Shown: positions 37,629-45,887, numbered from the stretch's first letter. The stretch: 64,000 bases of DNA from Lentzea alba (GCF_011067745.1 NZ_JAAMPJ010000004.1:434001-498000), one strand, 5' to 3'. Made by a program: numbers and translations. Notes: a model not told the origin generated them from the letters alone.

Positions 37629-38052
37629 AACCGAGGGCGGTGAGGAGTCGCTCCGACGGCGTGTTGCCGTCGGTGACCGCGGCGAGGACCGGGGCGTCGA
37701 GGGCACGCAGAGAGGCCGCGACGACCGCGGTGCCGAGGCCGCGGCCCTTCCACTCCGGGTGCGTGATCACGTAACCGAGCCAGAACTCGTTGTCGTGCCT
37801 GGAGATCAGCGAGGCGGCCACGAGCTGGTTCTCGTCGACGACGAAGCTCGCGTCCGGCACGGCGTTCGGCCGCCAGCCCGCGATTTCCACCGCTCCGTCG
37901 CTGTTGCCGCCGAGCTGTTCGTCGATGGTGCCGGCGTAGGCGCGTTCCATCAGGTCGGCGAGAGCGGCGTCGTCCTCGTCGTTGACGGTGCGGAGGTTCT
38001 GCGGCAGTTCGGGCACCGGGCCCGGCGCGCGGCGGTACAGGGTCCGTTTCAT
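37609..38052 (-). CDS. GNAT-family N-acetyltransferase
   Basis: 147 aa. MKRTLYRRAPGPVPELPQ starts at ATG 38052, with CACACT six bases upstream. Core motifs are SFVVDENQLVAASLISRHDN and YVITHPEWKGRGLGTAVVAASL (acetyl-CoA loop KGRGLG), ending with NTPSERLLTALGFTPV. It is different in sequence from the GNAT at 36584. It diverges from the NAD-binding protein gene across 33 bases. Substrate unknown. Confidence 0.87.
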   Translation of the reverse strand: MKRTLYRRAPGPVPELPQNLRTVNDEDDAALADLMERAYAGTIDEQLGGNSDGAVEIAGWRPNAVPDASFVVDENQLVAASLISRHDNEFWLGYVITHPEWKGRGLGTAVVAASLRALDAPVLAAVTDGNTPSERLLTALGFTPVPR

Positions 38053-38073
38053 GCGTTCAGTGTGGTGGGGAAC

Positions 38074-38079
38074 TAGCTT
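38074..38079 (+). promoter_or_regulatory. Putative -10 element, leaderless start at 38086
   Basis: TAGCTT is followed by six bases and GTG 38086. Confidence 0.4.
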
Positions 38080-38085
38080 GGTGGC

Positions 38086-38724
38086 GTGAAGATTGTCGTA
38101 TTTGGTCCGACCGGCATGGTGGGCCAGGGCGCGCTGCGCGAGTGTCTGCTCGACCCGGAGGTCGACTCGGTCGTGACGGTGGGGCGGTCCGCTCTGGCCA
38201 CGACCGAGCCGAAGCAGCAGCACGTCGTGCACGCGCACTTCGGTGACCTGACACCGATCGCCGCTCAGTTGGCCGACGCCGACGCTTGCTTCTACTGCAT
38301 GGGCGTGACGTCGGCGGGTCTGACCGAAGCCGAGTACACGCCCGTGACGCACGACTACGCGCTTGAGGCCGCGCGTGTTGTTGGTGGCACGTACGTGTAC
38401 GTGTCTGGTGAGGGCGCCAACGCCGAGAGCAACACCATGTGGGCTCGGGTGAAGGGGCGCACGGAGAACGAACTGCTGGCGTTGGACCGGCCGGTGTTCG
38501 TGGTGCGGCCGGGATTCATCCAGCCGCGCAACGGGATCACGTCGCGGACCCGGATCTACCGCTACCTCTACTCGTGGTCGTCGTGGCTGTTCCCGTTGCT
38601 GAAGAAGGTGGCTCCCAAGTACGTCACGACCACGGAGAACCTCGGCCGGGCGATGGTGGCGCTGGCCAAGGGGGCTGCGGCTCCGAAGCTGTTGCGCAGC
38701 GACGAGATCAACCGGCTGGCTTGA
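38086..38724 (+). CDS. NAD(P)-binding epimerase-like protein
   Basis: 212 aa. The N-terminal Rossmann motif is VKIVVFGPTGMVGQGALRECL (GxxGxxG), followed by DADACFYCMGVTSAGLTEAEY and YVSGEGANAESNTMWARVKGRTENEL, where the Lys of a (Y)xxxK-like motif remains but the Tyr is absent. This is the short atypical SDR group (NAD(P)H-binding/HTATIP2-like). A C-terminal hydrophobic stretch (YLYSWSSWLFPLL) is present. Enzymatic activity is uncertain. The 3' end overlaps the converging hydrolase gene by 17 bases. Confidence 0.85.
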   Translation: MKIVVFGPTGMVGQGALRECLLDPEVDSVVTVGRSALATTEPKQQHVVHAHFGDLTPIAAQLADADACFYCMGVTSAGLTEAEYTPVTHDYALEAARVVGGTYVYVSGEGANAESNTMWARVKGRTENELLALDRPVFVVRPGFIQPRNGITSRTRIYRYLYSWSSWLFPLLKKVAPKYVTTTENLGRAMVALAKGAAAPKLLRSDEINRLA

Positions 38725-39268
38725 ACGCGTCCGCCGTCTTGACCACGCCCGCCTCGCGGCCCGGCGCCGTGTGGTTCTCCCAGTAGAGGTTGGTGTGCGC
38801 GATGACCTTGTCCGGCGTGGGCGCGCCCCACTCGGACAGGTCCTCGGTGGTGTGCGCGTCGCTCACCAGCTTGGCGTCGTAGCCGCGCACGATGGCGCCG
38901 TGCAGGGTCGAGCGGATGCACTCGTCGGTCTGCGCGCCGGACACCACGAGGCTGCCGATGCCCTTGCCCGCCAGCACTTCCTCCAAGTCGGTCGCCTCGA
39001 ACGAGTCGGCGTAGGTCTTGTGCACCACGGGTTCGCCGTCGGCGAGTTCGAGCTCGGGAACGAACTGCCAGCCGTCCGACCCCTTGGGCATGTGTTCGGG
39101 GTTGCTGTGCTGCACCCACACGACGTCGACGCCGGCCGCGCGGGCCTTGTCGACGAGGGTGGCCACGTTGGCGACGACCTCATCGCGGTTGTGAGCGTGG
39201 TTCACCACGCCGTTCTGCACGTCGATCACCAGCAACGCGGTGTTGGGGCGGTTCGCCAGAGTCGTCAC
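38708..39268 (-). CDS. Isochorismatase-family cysteine hydrolase
   Basis: 186 aa. Family residues: ALLVIDVQNGVV (catalytic Asp), HKTYADSFEATDLEEVL (catalytic Lys) and VVSGAQTDECIRSTLHGAIVRGY (nucleophile Cys in TDEC). Members hydrolyse amides or esters such as nicotinamide or N-carbamoyl compounds. GTG 39268 follows TAAGCT by seven bases. It lies just past the GlxA-type regulator, and a second family member lies before that regulator. They are different proteins, not a recent duplication. Confidence 0.9.
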   Translation of the reverse strand: MTTLANRPNTALLVIDVQNGVVNHAHNRDEVVANVATLVDKARAAGVDVVWVQHSNPEHMPKGSDGWQFVPELELADGEPVVHKTYADSFEATDLEEVLAGKGIGSLVVSGAQTDECIRSTLHGAIVRGYDAKLVSDAHTTEDLSEWGAPTPDKVIAHTNLYWENHTAPGREAGVVKTADAFKPAG

Positions 39269-39275
39269 GCGCGCC

Positions 39276-39281
39276 AGCTTA
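39276..39281 (-). promoter_or_regulatory. Putative -10 element, leaderless start at 39268
   Basis: On the minus strand TAAGCT is followed by seven bases and the GTG at 39268. Confidence 0.35.
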
Positions 39282-39287
39282 GGCCGC

Positions 39288-40190
39288 TCAGCGGGAACGC
39301 AGCCGGCGCAACATCCGGGCGTCTTCGAAGCCGACGTTGCGCGCTGCCGTCTCGACGGTGGCGCCTTGACCGATGAGGTGTTCGGCTCGTTCGACGCGCA
39401 ACGCCTGTTGGTACTTCAACGGCGTCATGCCCGTCGCACGGCCGAACAAGCGCGTCACGGTTCGTTCGCTGCATCCAGCTGCCACGGCCAGTTCGGCCAA
39501 CGACAGACGGTCCGTAAGGCGTGACTCGATGACGTCTTGGATGCGGTGCACCGTCTCGTTGACGTGCGATCGGTACCGCAGCAGCACACTGGCTTGCTGG
39601 TCGTCGCCGTTCCTGCGCGCGTAGACGACCATCGTGCGTGCGATGGCGGCGGCTACGGAAGGGCCGTGGCGCAAAGCAACGAGGTGCAACGCCAAGTCGA
39701 TGCCGCTCGCGATGCCGGCGGACGTCACGACCCGGTTGTCTTCCACGAACAGGACATCACGCACGACCCGTGCGGCCGGGTAGCGCCGTGCGAGTTCCTC
39801 CTGCAGTTCATGATGCGTCGTGCACCGATGGCCATCGAGCAAACCGGCGCGCCCCAATATCTCTGCACCGGCACACACGCTCGCGACCGTGCCGCCGTTG
39901 GCGTGGTGCGCGCGCAACCACTCCAACGCCCGACCGCTCAACGGCCCGGTACCGACGATCTTCGGCGAACGCCACCCCGGCACGAACACGAGATCGTGCA
40001 CGTCGAGAGAGGGCAGCTCGGACGACGTACCCAGGGGTACGCCCTGATGGCTGAGCACGGAGTCCGAGTCACCCACGTACGACAGCGCGTAGCCGTCCAC
40101 GAGGTCGGCCGCGCTGGAGAACACCTGCGCCGGCCCCGCGAGGTCGAGCAGGTGCACTCCAGGAACGAGCAGGAAGACGACTCTGGTCAC
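39288..40190 (-). CDS. GlxA-type AraC regulator with DJ-1/PfpI domain
   Basis: 300 aa. The N-terminal half (about 1-185) is a DJ-1/PfpI-like domain (VVFLLVPGVHLLDLAGPAQVF, HANGGTVASVCAGAEILGRAGLLDG), with the Cys at the nucleophile elbow (VCAGA) kept. The C-terminal domain has AraC helix-turn-helix motifs (LSLAELAVAAGCSERTVTRLF, ETAARNVGFEDARMLRRL). GTG 40190 overlaps the stop of the upstream hydrolase gene (GTGA), so the two form an operon. GlxA-type regulators are often linked to amine or amide catabolism, which fits the hydrolases on both sides. Confidence 0.92.
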   Translation of the reverse strand: MTRVVFLLVPGVHLLDLAGPAQVFSSAADLVDGYALSYVGDSDSVLSHQGVPLGTSSELPSLDVHDLVFVPGWRSPKIVGTGPLSGRALEWLRAHHANGGTVASVCAGAEILGRAGLLDGHRCTTHHELQEELARRYPAARVVRDVLFVEDNRVVTSAGIASGIDLALHLVALRHGPSVAAAIARTMVVYARRNGDDQQASVLLRYRSHVNETVHRIQDVIESRLTDRLSLAELAVAAGCSERTVTRLFGRATGMTPLKYQQALRVERAEHLIGQGATVETAARNVGFEDARMLRRLRSR

Positions 40191-40735
40191 GATCCGGTCA
40201 GCGTAGCGACATCCGAGATCCGCGCGAACCGACCCGCCAGCACGTACTCGGTCCGCTCGATGATCTCCTCGACGCCCAGCACCTTCCCGGTCCGCCAGTG
40301 CGGCAACGGCGTGGTGGCGGTCGCGTCCGTCACGAACGTCATGTCGAACCCGAGGTCCGACCCGACCCGTGTGGTCGTCTCGCAGCACTGCTCGGTCCGG
40401 ATGCCGCTGATCAGCAGCTCGCGCACGCCGTGCTGGGTGAGCGTCTGCTGCAGGTTGGTCGTGGTGAACGCGTTGTGCGACGTCTTGGTCAGGATCTGTT
40501 CGTCGTCCAGCGGCTTGAGCCCGTCGATCAGCCGCACGTGCCCGAGCGCGGGGTCGAACACGTCACCGCTGCCGGGCTCGGAGTGCAGCACCCACACCAC
40601 CAGGTCACCCGCGTCCCGGGACAGGTCGACCAGCTGGTTCACCTTGCCGACGATGTCCGGGTTGGACGAGTCCGCCCAGTTGGGGCGCTGGCGGAACGAC
40701 TCCTGCACGTCGATGACGATCAATGCTCGCTTCAT
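40187..40735 (-). CDS. Isochorismatase-family cysteine hydrolase
   Basis: 182 aa. MKRALIVIDVQESFRQR gives the catalytic Asp, ILTKTSHNAFTTTNLQQTL the Lys and LLISGIRTEQCCETTTR the nucleophile region (two adjacent Cys). ATG 40735 has GGGGAC upstream. It is first in a two-gene operon with the GlxA-type regulator through a 4-base overlap. Co-expression with a DJ-1/AraC regulator suggests that the substrate or product is the regulator's signal; that is inference. Confidence 0.9.
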   Translation of the reverse strand: MKRALIVIDVQESFRQRPNWADSSNPDIVGKVNQLVDLSRDAGDLVVWVLHSEPGSGDVFDPALGHVRLIDGLKPLDDEQILTKTSHNAFTTTNLQQTLTQHGVRELLISGIRTEQCCETTTRVGSDLGFDMTFVTDATATTPLPHWRTGKVLGVEEIIERTEYVLAGRFARISDVATLTGS

Positions 40736-40825
40736 GTCCCCAAGCCTCGCCGGAACCGAGGCGGGTGGACAGGCACGACCAGGACGCACAACGGACGGAT
40801 CCGGTCACCGTGCGAAGATCACGAC

Positions 40826-41728
40826 GTGGACTTACGCGTGCTGGCGGGCGATCCTGCGGACCCAGGCTTGGGCGTTCAGGTGACGGTGGCGGTGGTGGAC
40901 GCCCTGGACAGTCTGGACTGCGTGCCGTTCGTGCGGGTCACGAACGGCGAGGTGCGCCGGATTCTCGTCGGGCAGGCGTGCACCGACGGCACGCGGATCG
41001 ACGTGTCGGTCCGCGCGGCCTGGAGTGAGAACGGCGGCTGGCACCGGGAAAAGTGGGACGGTGACGACGTGGCCGAGCTGCTGAAGCACCCCGGCCACCT
41101 GGTTCCCGACAACGGCAAGGCCGGCGTCATCGCGAAGGCCGTCACCGAGGGGTCGCGCAACGCCGTCGCCCAGCTGCGGGGACTTCGGTACGAGATGGAA
41201 CGCCAGGTGGCGGACCTGTTGGCACAGCGCAGGAACACCGCGCTGCGGCTGGTGATGGCCCAGCTGCTGGAGCTGTCGATCGCGTTCAGCCGCGCCCGTG
41301 ACCACGCCCGCGTCGCGCTGCGCGAGGTCAAGATCCCGGGGGTGGTGCGGCACTGCGAGGTCATGGACGCCGAGCTCGGCGACGAGCTCACCCGGCTGCA
41401 GTCGTTGCTGAGCAGCGTGTCGACGTTCGCCGTCGCGCAGGAAGGCGAGGCGCAGCAACGGTTCAACATGCTCGCCGCCGCCGCGGCCGCCGGGCTCGGT
41501 CTGCCCGCGCTGATCCTGTCGCTGTACGGCGCGGACGACTACCTGCCGTTCACGTGGGACAAGGCGTGGCGGGCGCTGGCGCCGATCGCGGGCGCCCTGA
41601 CGCTGGCGGCGGGGATCATCCTGCACCGCATGCCCGGTCGCTCGACCGCGAAGCACTACCTGGTGGCGCTGGGGCTCATCGCCGGGTTGATCGGTGTGCT
41701 GCTGGTCGCGGGTTTCCTCGCGCCCTAG
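40826..41728 (+). CDS. Uncharacterised protein with C-terminal membrane helices
   Basis: 300 aa from GTG 40826; GAAGAT lies six bases upstream, a leaderless-like spacing. The first about 210 residues are soluble, with a long helical region (NAVAQLRGLRYEMERQVADL through EVMDAELGDELTRLQSLLSS). Three hydrophobic segments follow (MLAAAAAAGLGLPALILSLYG, LAPIAGALTLAAGIILH, LVALGLIAGLIGVLLVAGF). The layout of a coiled region before paired helices recalls CorA-like channels, but the GMN motif is missing. I do not recognise the family. Its stop shares CTAG with the converging DUF2203 gene. Confidence 0.7.
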   Translation: MDLRVLAGDPADPGLGVQVTVAVVDALDSLDCVPFVRVTNGEVRRILVGQACTDGTRIDVSVRAAWSENGGWHREKWDGDDVAELLKHPGHLVPDNGKAGVIAKAVTEGSRNAVAQLRGLRYEMERQVADLLAQRRNTALRLVMAQLLELSIAFSRARDHARVALREVKIPGVVRHCEVMDAELGDELTRLQSLLSSVSTFAVAQEGEAQQRFNMLAAAAAAGLGLPALILSLYGADDYLPFTWDKAWRALAPIAGALTLAAGIILHRMPGRSTAKHYLVALGLIAGLIGVLLVAGFLAP

Positions 41729-42066
41729 AGCCGGCGGCGGCCCGCGAACCCCAGATCGGCCCGGTGGTACCAGCCGAGCTCCCGGTCGCCCTCCAGCCAG
41801 CACAACAACACCGGCACACCGTCCATCGAGGAGGGGAAGTCGACGAGCAACGGCGCGAAGCCCTTCAGCTCGGCACCGGTCTTCTGGACGGACTCCAGCA
41901 GCTCGTCCAGCCGGGCCTGCGCGGCCTTGAACTCCGGCAGGCCGCCCAGCGACGAGGAACCGGCGCCGAGTTCGGCCGCGTCGGCGCGCAGGCGGACGAT
42001 CTCGTCCAGGACCGGCAGCAACCGGGCGAGCTCGGCCTTGGCTTCGTCGAGGGTGAACAGATCCAC
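41725..42066 (-). CDS. DUF2203-family protein
   Basis: 113 aa. VDLFTLDEAKAELARLLPVL at the start and GAELKGFAPLLVDFPSSMDG, then VLLCWLEGDRELGWYHRADLGFAGRRRL at the end match the DUF2203 pattern of a helical hairpin followed by a conserved LVDFP...CW...WYH...GFAGR tail. Function unknown. GTG 42066 is the only sensible start. The stop TAG shares CTAG (41725-41728) with the converging gene. Confidence 0.85.
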   Translation of the reverse strand: MDLFTLDEAKAELARLLPVLDEIVRLRADAAELGAGSSSLGGLPEFKAAQARLDELLESVQKTGAELKGFAPLLVDFPSSMDGVPVLLCWLEGDRELGWYHRADLGFAGRRRL

Positions 42067-42093
42067 GACACCAAGGCTGGCACAGTGGTCGGG

Positions 42094-42966
42094 GTGACGT
42101 GGCGACTGGGTGACCTGACCGTGAACCGGGTCGGCTTCGGCGCGATGCGGCTGCCGCAGCAGGGAGGCGCGTTCGACCCGGAGGCGAGACCGCGGGACCG
42201 CGCGCAGGCGATCGGGGTGTTGCGCAAAGCGGTCGAGCTGGGCGTCAACCACATCGACACCGCCGCGTTCTACTTCTCCGCCACGAGGTCCGCGAACGAG
42301 CTGATCAACAGTGCGCTCGCGCCGTATCGTGAGGACCTGGTGATCGTCACCAAGGTCGGGCCCAGCCGCACGCCGCAGGGGGAGTGGCTGCCGCTCGCCA
42401 CGCCGGGGCAGCTCCGCGGACAGGTGGAGGAGAACCTGCGGCAGCTCGGGCGGGACCACCTCGACGTGGTCAACCTGCGGGTGAGCGGGCTCGACGACAT
42501 CAGCGCCCACTTCGAGCAGCTCGCGCGGCTGCGGCAGGACGGGCTGGTCCGGCACCTCGGGTTGTCGAACGTCAAGCCGCACCACCTCGACCAGGCGCAG
42601 CGGATCGCCGAGGTCGTGTGCGTGCAGAACTCGTACGGACTGGGGCATCACCCGGAGCAGGACGAGTTCATCGGCGTGTGCGGTGAGCGCGGCGTCGCGT
42701 TCGTGCCGTTCTTCGCGCTCACCGGGGCCGCCAGGGAGGCCGGTGGGCAGCAGGAGGACGCCGAGGTCACCGAGATCGCGCGGGCCCACGGCGCCTCGCC
42801 CGCCCAGGTCCGGCTGGCCTGGACGCTGGCCAGGGGACCGCACGTGCTGGTCATCCCCGGCACGGGCGACCCGGAGCACCTGAAGCAGAACGTCGAGGCG
42901 GGCGAGCTCCGGCTCACCCCCGAGGAGCTCGCCCGCCTCGACGCGCTGCACCTCAACGACGGCTGA
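42094..42966 (+). CDS. Aldo/keto reductase (YdbC-like)
   Basis: 290 aa TIM barrel using NADPH. Seen: VNRVGFGAMRLPQQGG, the catalytic Asp and Tyr in HIDTAAFYFS, the Lys in VIVTKVGPS, and VRHLGLSNVKPHHL near the cofactor. The usual catalytic His position reads Arg (DHLDVVNLRVSGL), as in the E. coli YdbC group as I recall it. GTG 42094 is chosen; a GTG nine bases earlier follows AAGGCT by six bases and could be a leaderless start. It overlaps the converging exporter gene by 14 bases. Confidence 0.9.
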   Translation: MTWRLGDLTVNRVGFGAMRLPQQGGAFDPEARPRDRAQAIGVLRKAVELGVNHIDTAAFYFSATRSANELINSALAPYREDLVIVTKVGPSRTPQGEWLPLATPGQLRGQVEENLRQLGRDHLDVVNLRVSGLDDISAHFEQLARLRQDGLVRHLGLSNVKPHHLDQAQRIAEVVCVQNSYGLGHHPEQDEFIGVCGERGVAFVPFFALTGAAREAGGQQEDAEVTEIARAHGASPAQVRLAWTLARGPHVLVIPGTGDPEHLKQNVEAGELRLTPEELARLDALHLNDG

Positions 42967-43696
42967 TCCGGCTGAACAACCAGGTCGCCCACCCGAAAGC
43001 CACCACCAACAAGCCGCCCGACCACGCCAGCGCGAGCCAGCCGGACGACGCGGGCTGACTGTTCAGCAGCGCCCGCACGGTCTCGATGACCGGCGTGATG
43101 GGCTGGTGTTCGCTCACCACGCGCAGCCACGCGGGCATGGTCGAGACCGGCACGAACGCGCTGCTCAGGTACGGCAGGAACAGCATGAAGAACCCCAGCA
43201 GGCTCGCGGACTCGACGGTCCGCGCGATCACGCCGACGCCGGCCGCGAGCCACGACAGCGCGAGCACGTAGAGCAGCAGCAGACCCATCGCGAGGACCCA
43301 CGAGCCCAGCGAGGCCGACGGCCGGAAGCCCATCAGCAGAGCGACCAGCACGACCGCGAACGTGGCCACGGCGTTGCGGGCGACGGACGCGGTGACGTGG
43401 CCGGTGAGCACGGCGAAGCTGCTGATCGGCATCGAGCGGAAGCGGTCGACGACGCCCTTCTTCATGTCGTCGGCCACCGACATCGCGGTGGAGCTGGCGC
43501 CGTAGCCGGTGCACAGCACGACCATGCCGGGCACCACGTAGTCCACATAGGACGCCGTTGCGCTGATCGCGCCGCCGAAGACGTACACGAACAACGCCAT
43601 CAGCAGCACCGGCAACATGATCGCCATGATCACGAGGTCGAGGTTGCGGCGGCTCAGCCGGATGCTGCGGCCGGCCATCGTCAGCGAGGCGGTCAT
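42953..43696 (-). CDS. ABC-2 type drug-exporter permease (DrrB-like)
   Basis: 247 aa with six helices. The N-terminal RNLDLVIMAIMLPVLLMALFVYVFGGAI and the loop SVADDMKKGVVDRFRSMPIS are characteristic of the DrrB/ABC-2 family. ATGA links its start to the ATPase stop at 43693-43696. It exports hydrophobic drugs or lipids in known relatives. The TetR protein encoded across the promoter is the likely repressor. Confidence 0.92.
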   Translation of the reverse strand: MTASLTMAGRSIRLSRRNLDLVIMAIMLPVLLMALFVYVFGGAISATASYVDYVVPGMVVLCTGYGASSTAMSVADDMKKGVVDRFRSMPISSFAVLTGHVTASVARNAVATFAVVLVALLMGFRPSASLGSWVLAMGLLLLYVLALSWLAAGVGVIARTVESASLLGFFMLFLPYLSSAFVPVSTMPAWLRVVSEHQPITPVIETVRALLNSQPASSGWLALAWSGGLLVVAFGWATWLFSRISRR

Positions 43697-44601
43697 GCGG
43701 CCACCGCTGTCAACGAGGTGAAGACGTCGTCCAGCGTCGGGCGGTGCGTGGACACCCGCAAGACGCTCACCCGTGCCGCCAGCAGATCGTCCAGCACCCG
43801 GTGCAGATGTGCCGCGCTGCCGTCGGACGGCACGCTCAACCTCAGTCCGTCCACCACTCCACCGACCACGGCCTGAGCGCGCGAAGCGTCCTCAAAAGAT
43901 CCGAAAGTCAGATCCAGGCGAGTGCCGCCGACCGAGTTCTTCAACGCGTCCGCGGTGCCGTCCGCGGCGACCTCTCCGTTGTGCAGCACCACGATCCGGT
44001 CGGCGAGGCGGTCGGCCTCCTCCAGGTACTGGGTGGTGAGGAAGATCGTCACGCCGTCGCGCACCAGGTCGCCGATCGCGTCCCACATCGTCGTGCGGCT
44101 CACCGGGTCGAGGCCGGTCGTCGGCTCGTCCAGGAACAGCAGCCGCGGCCGCGCGACCAGGCTCATCGCGAGGTCCAGCCGCCGCCGCATGCCGCCGGAG
44201 TAGGTGCGCACCCGCCGGTCCGCCGCGTCGACCAGATCGAACCGCTCCAGCAACTCCAACGCCCTTGCGTGAGCCGTTGACCTGGCAAAACGTCGGAGCC
44301 GAGCGATCATGGCCAGGTTCTCCCGGCCGGTCTGTTCCTCGTCCACGGCCGCGTACTGGCCGGTCAGGCTGATCACGCCGCGCACCGCGGCGGCCTCCCG
44401 CACCACGTCGAACCCGCACACCCGCGCCGAACCGCCATCAGGCCTGGTCAGCGTGCTCAGGATGCGGATCGCGGTGGTCTTGCCGGCCCCGTTCGGCCCG
44501 AGCAGGGCGAGCACCGACCCCTCCGCCACCTTCAGGTCCAGGCCTTTGAGCACGGTCTGCGAGCCGTACCTCTTCGTCAGATCCTCTGTCTCGACGATCA
44601 T
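43693..44601 (-). CDS. ABC-type drug-exporter ATPase (DrrA-like)
   Basis: 302 aa. Walker A LLGPNGAGKTTAIRILSTL, Q-loop LTGQYAAVDEEQTGRENLAM, signature TYSGGMRRRLDLAMSL, Walker B LLFLDEPTTGLDP and H-loop LTTQYLEEADRLADRI are complete. The C-terminal tail THRPTLDDVFTSLTA is the DrrA C-motif. ATG 44601 is 75 bases from the divergent TetR start, and two operator-like repeats lie between. The GTTGAC/AAACGTC region around 44270-44300 is A+T-richer but keeps the frame. Confidence 0.93.
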   Translation of the reverse strand: MIVETEDLTKRYGSQTVLKGLDLKVAEGSVLALLGPNGAGKTTAIRILSTLTRPDGGSARVCGFDVVREAAAVRGVISLTGQYAAVDEEQTGRENLAMIARLRRFARSTAHARALELLERFDLVDAADRRVRTYSGGMRRRLDLAMSLVARPRLLFLDEPTTGLDPVSRTTMWDAIGDLVRDGVTIFLTTQYLEEADRLADRIVVLHNGEVAADGTADALKNSVGGTRLDLTFGSFEDASRAQAVVGGVVDGLRLSVPSDGSAAHLHRVLDDLLAARVSVLRVSTHRPTLDDVFTSLTAVAA

Positions 44602-44614
44602 CGAACCCCCTTTA

Positions 44615-44631
44615 TGCGTATCTCATACGCA
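44615..44631. promoter_or_regulatory. Operator repeat 1 of the DrrAB/TetR promoter
   Basis: TGCGTAT-CTC-ATACGCA is a perfect 7-base inverted repeat with a 3-base spacer, 14 bases before the exporter ATPase start. This is a size typical of TetR dimers. Confidence 0.75.
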
Positions 44632-44642
44632 AAACCTGAATT

Positions 44643-44659
44643 AGCGTACGACATACGCA
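44643..44659. promoter_or_regulatory. Operator repeat 2 of the DrrAB/TetR promoter
   Basis: AGCGTAC-GAC-ATACGCA repeats operator 1 with two changes in the left arm; the right arm and spacer length are the same. The centres are 28 bases apart. It lies 18 bases before the TetR start. Confidence 0.7.
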
Positions 44660-44676
44660 TCTGTTTGACTAGTGTC

Positions 44677-45360
44677 ATGAAGAGGGGGCGCAAGCCGACC
44701 ATCGACGCCGCCGACATCACGAGGGCAGCCATCGCGATCGCGGACGCCGAGGGGCTCGCCGCCGTCTCGATGGCTCGCGTCGCGGCGGAGATGGGCAACG
44801 CCACGATGGCGCTCTACCGGCACGTGAAGAGCAAGGACGAGCTGCTCGCGTTGATGTGGGACTCGGCGATGGAACAACCGCCTCCGCTACCGGACGGTGA
44901 CTGGCGCGACCAGCTCGGGTTCTGGGCGAAAGCGGTGCTCACGGCCATCCGCAGGCGCCCGTGGTTCCTGCAGATCCCGATCAGCGGCCCGCCGGCCGGC
45001 CCGAAGAACCTCGCCTGGCTCGACAGCGCGCTCAGTGCCCTCGAAGGTCTGCCGCTGGAGCCGGGGGAGAAGATCGGTGTCGTGATGGGCCTGTCGACGT
45101 TCGTGCAGGGTGAGGCGCGATTGAACTTCACCCTGGCCAAGGGCTTCGAGGAGGACCCGGCGCGGTTCAACCACCAGTACGGGCAGATGCTGCGCGAGGT
45201 GGTCGACCCCCGCAGGATGCCCTCGCTCGCCAAGGTCGTCGACGCCGGCGTGTTCGACATGGACGACGTCCTCGACGTGGAGGACATCGGGGCGGACTTC
45301 GACTTCGGCCTGCACCTGTTCCTGGAAGGCGTCGCGGCACACATCAGGGGGCGCTCATGA
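44677..45360 (+). CDS. TetR-family repressor of the DrrAB exporter
   Basis: 227 aa. Helix-turn-helix: AIADAEGLAAVSMARVAAEM, then GNATMALYRHVKSKDELLALM. The C-terminal part (PWFLQIPISGPPAGPKNLAW, FVQGEARLNFTLAKGFEEDP) resembles the TetR_C drug-binding domain. ATG 44677 diverges from the exporter. The twin inverted repeats in between fit autoregulation and repression of the exporter until a drug binds. Its stop overlaps the start of the MobA-like gene (ATGA). Confidence 0.92.
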   Translation: MKRGRKPTIDAADITRAAIAIADAEGLAAVSMARVAAEMGNATMALYRHVKSKDELLALMWDSAMEQPPPLPDGDWRDQLGFWAKAVLTAIRRRPWFLQIPISGPPAGPKNLAWLDSALSALEGLPLEPGEKIGVVMGLSTFVQGEARLNFTLAKGFEEDPARFNHQYGQMLREVVDPRRMPSLAKVVDAGVFDMDDVLDVEDIGADFDFGLHLFLEGVAAHIRGRS

Positions 45361-45887
45361 CGTACGCGGTGATCATTCTCACCGGCGGCAAGGGCGAACG
45401 GCTCGGTGGCGTCGACAAGGCGGCGCTGTCCTACCGGGACGCGACGTTGCTCGACCACGTGCTGTCCGTTGTGGACGATGCCGCGCAGAAAGTCGTTGTG
45501 GGACCGGAGAAGGAAATTCCGGGAGTCGTCTGGGCGCGCGAGGACCCGCCCGGCGGTGGTCCGCTCGCCGGTCTGGCCGCCGGCCTGGAGAAGATCACCG
45601 AGGACTGGGTCGTGGTGCTCGCCGTGGATCAGCCCGGTCTCACCAAAGACACCATCACGAGACTGCGCGCCGCCGGCCGCAACGCCGTGCTCAAGGACGA
45701 TCGCGTGCAGTGGCTGATCGGTTGCTGGAACGCAGCCGAGCTGCGCGAAGCCCTCCCCGAAGAGCCGCGGAACCTGCCGCTGCGCAAGACTCTTCTCCGG
45801 CTCGACCCCGTCGAAGTGTCCGCTTTGCCCGGTGAGGCGCGCGACGTCGACACACCCGCCGACCTGGACACCCTTCACAGCGGTTGA
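45357..45887 (+). CDS. MobA-like nucleotidyltransferase
   Basis: 176 aa. AVIILTGGKGERLGGVDKAAL is the nucleotide-binding signature (LAGGxxxRxGxxK, here LTGGKGERLGGVDK). PPGGGPLAGLAAGL and LAVDQPGL (metal-binding Asp, usually CDxP) follow. It is shorter than full MobA (about 190-200 aa) and may load GMP onto molybdopterin, or act in another NTP transfer such as MocA/CofC-type steps. The overlap with the exporter repressor is odd for a cofactor gene; functional linkage is not evident. Confidence 0.8.
   Translation: MTYAVIILTGGKGERLGGVDKAALSYRDATLLDHVLSVVDDAAQKVVVGPEKEIPGVVWAREDPPGGGPLAGLAAGLEKITEDWVVVLAVDQPGLTKDTITRLRAAGRNAVLKDDRVQWLIGCWNAAELREALPEEPRNLPLRKTLLRLDPVEVSALPGEARDVDTPADLDTLHSG

Noticed and set aside
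44270..44300. A sequencing error or insertion in the DrrA-like ATPase gene
   Set aside because: The segment is A+T-richer, but the frame and residues (LRRFARSTAHARALELLE) are normal for the family.
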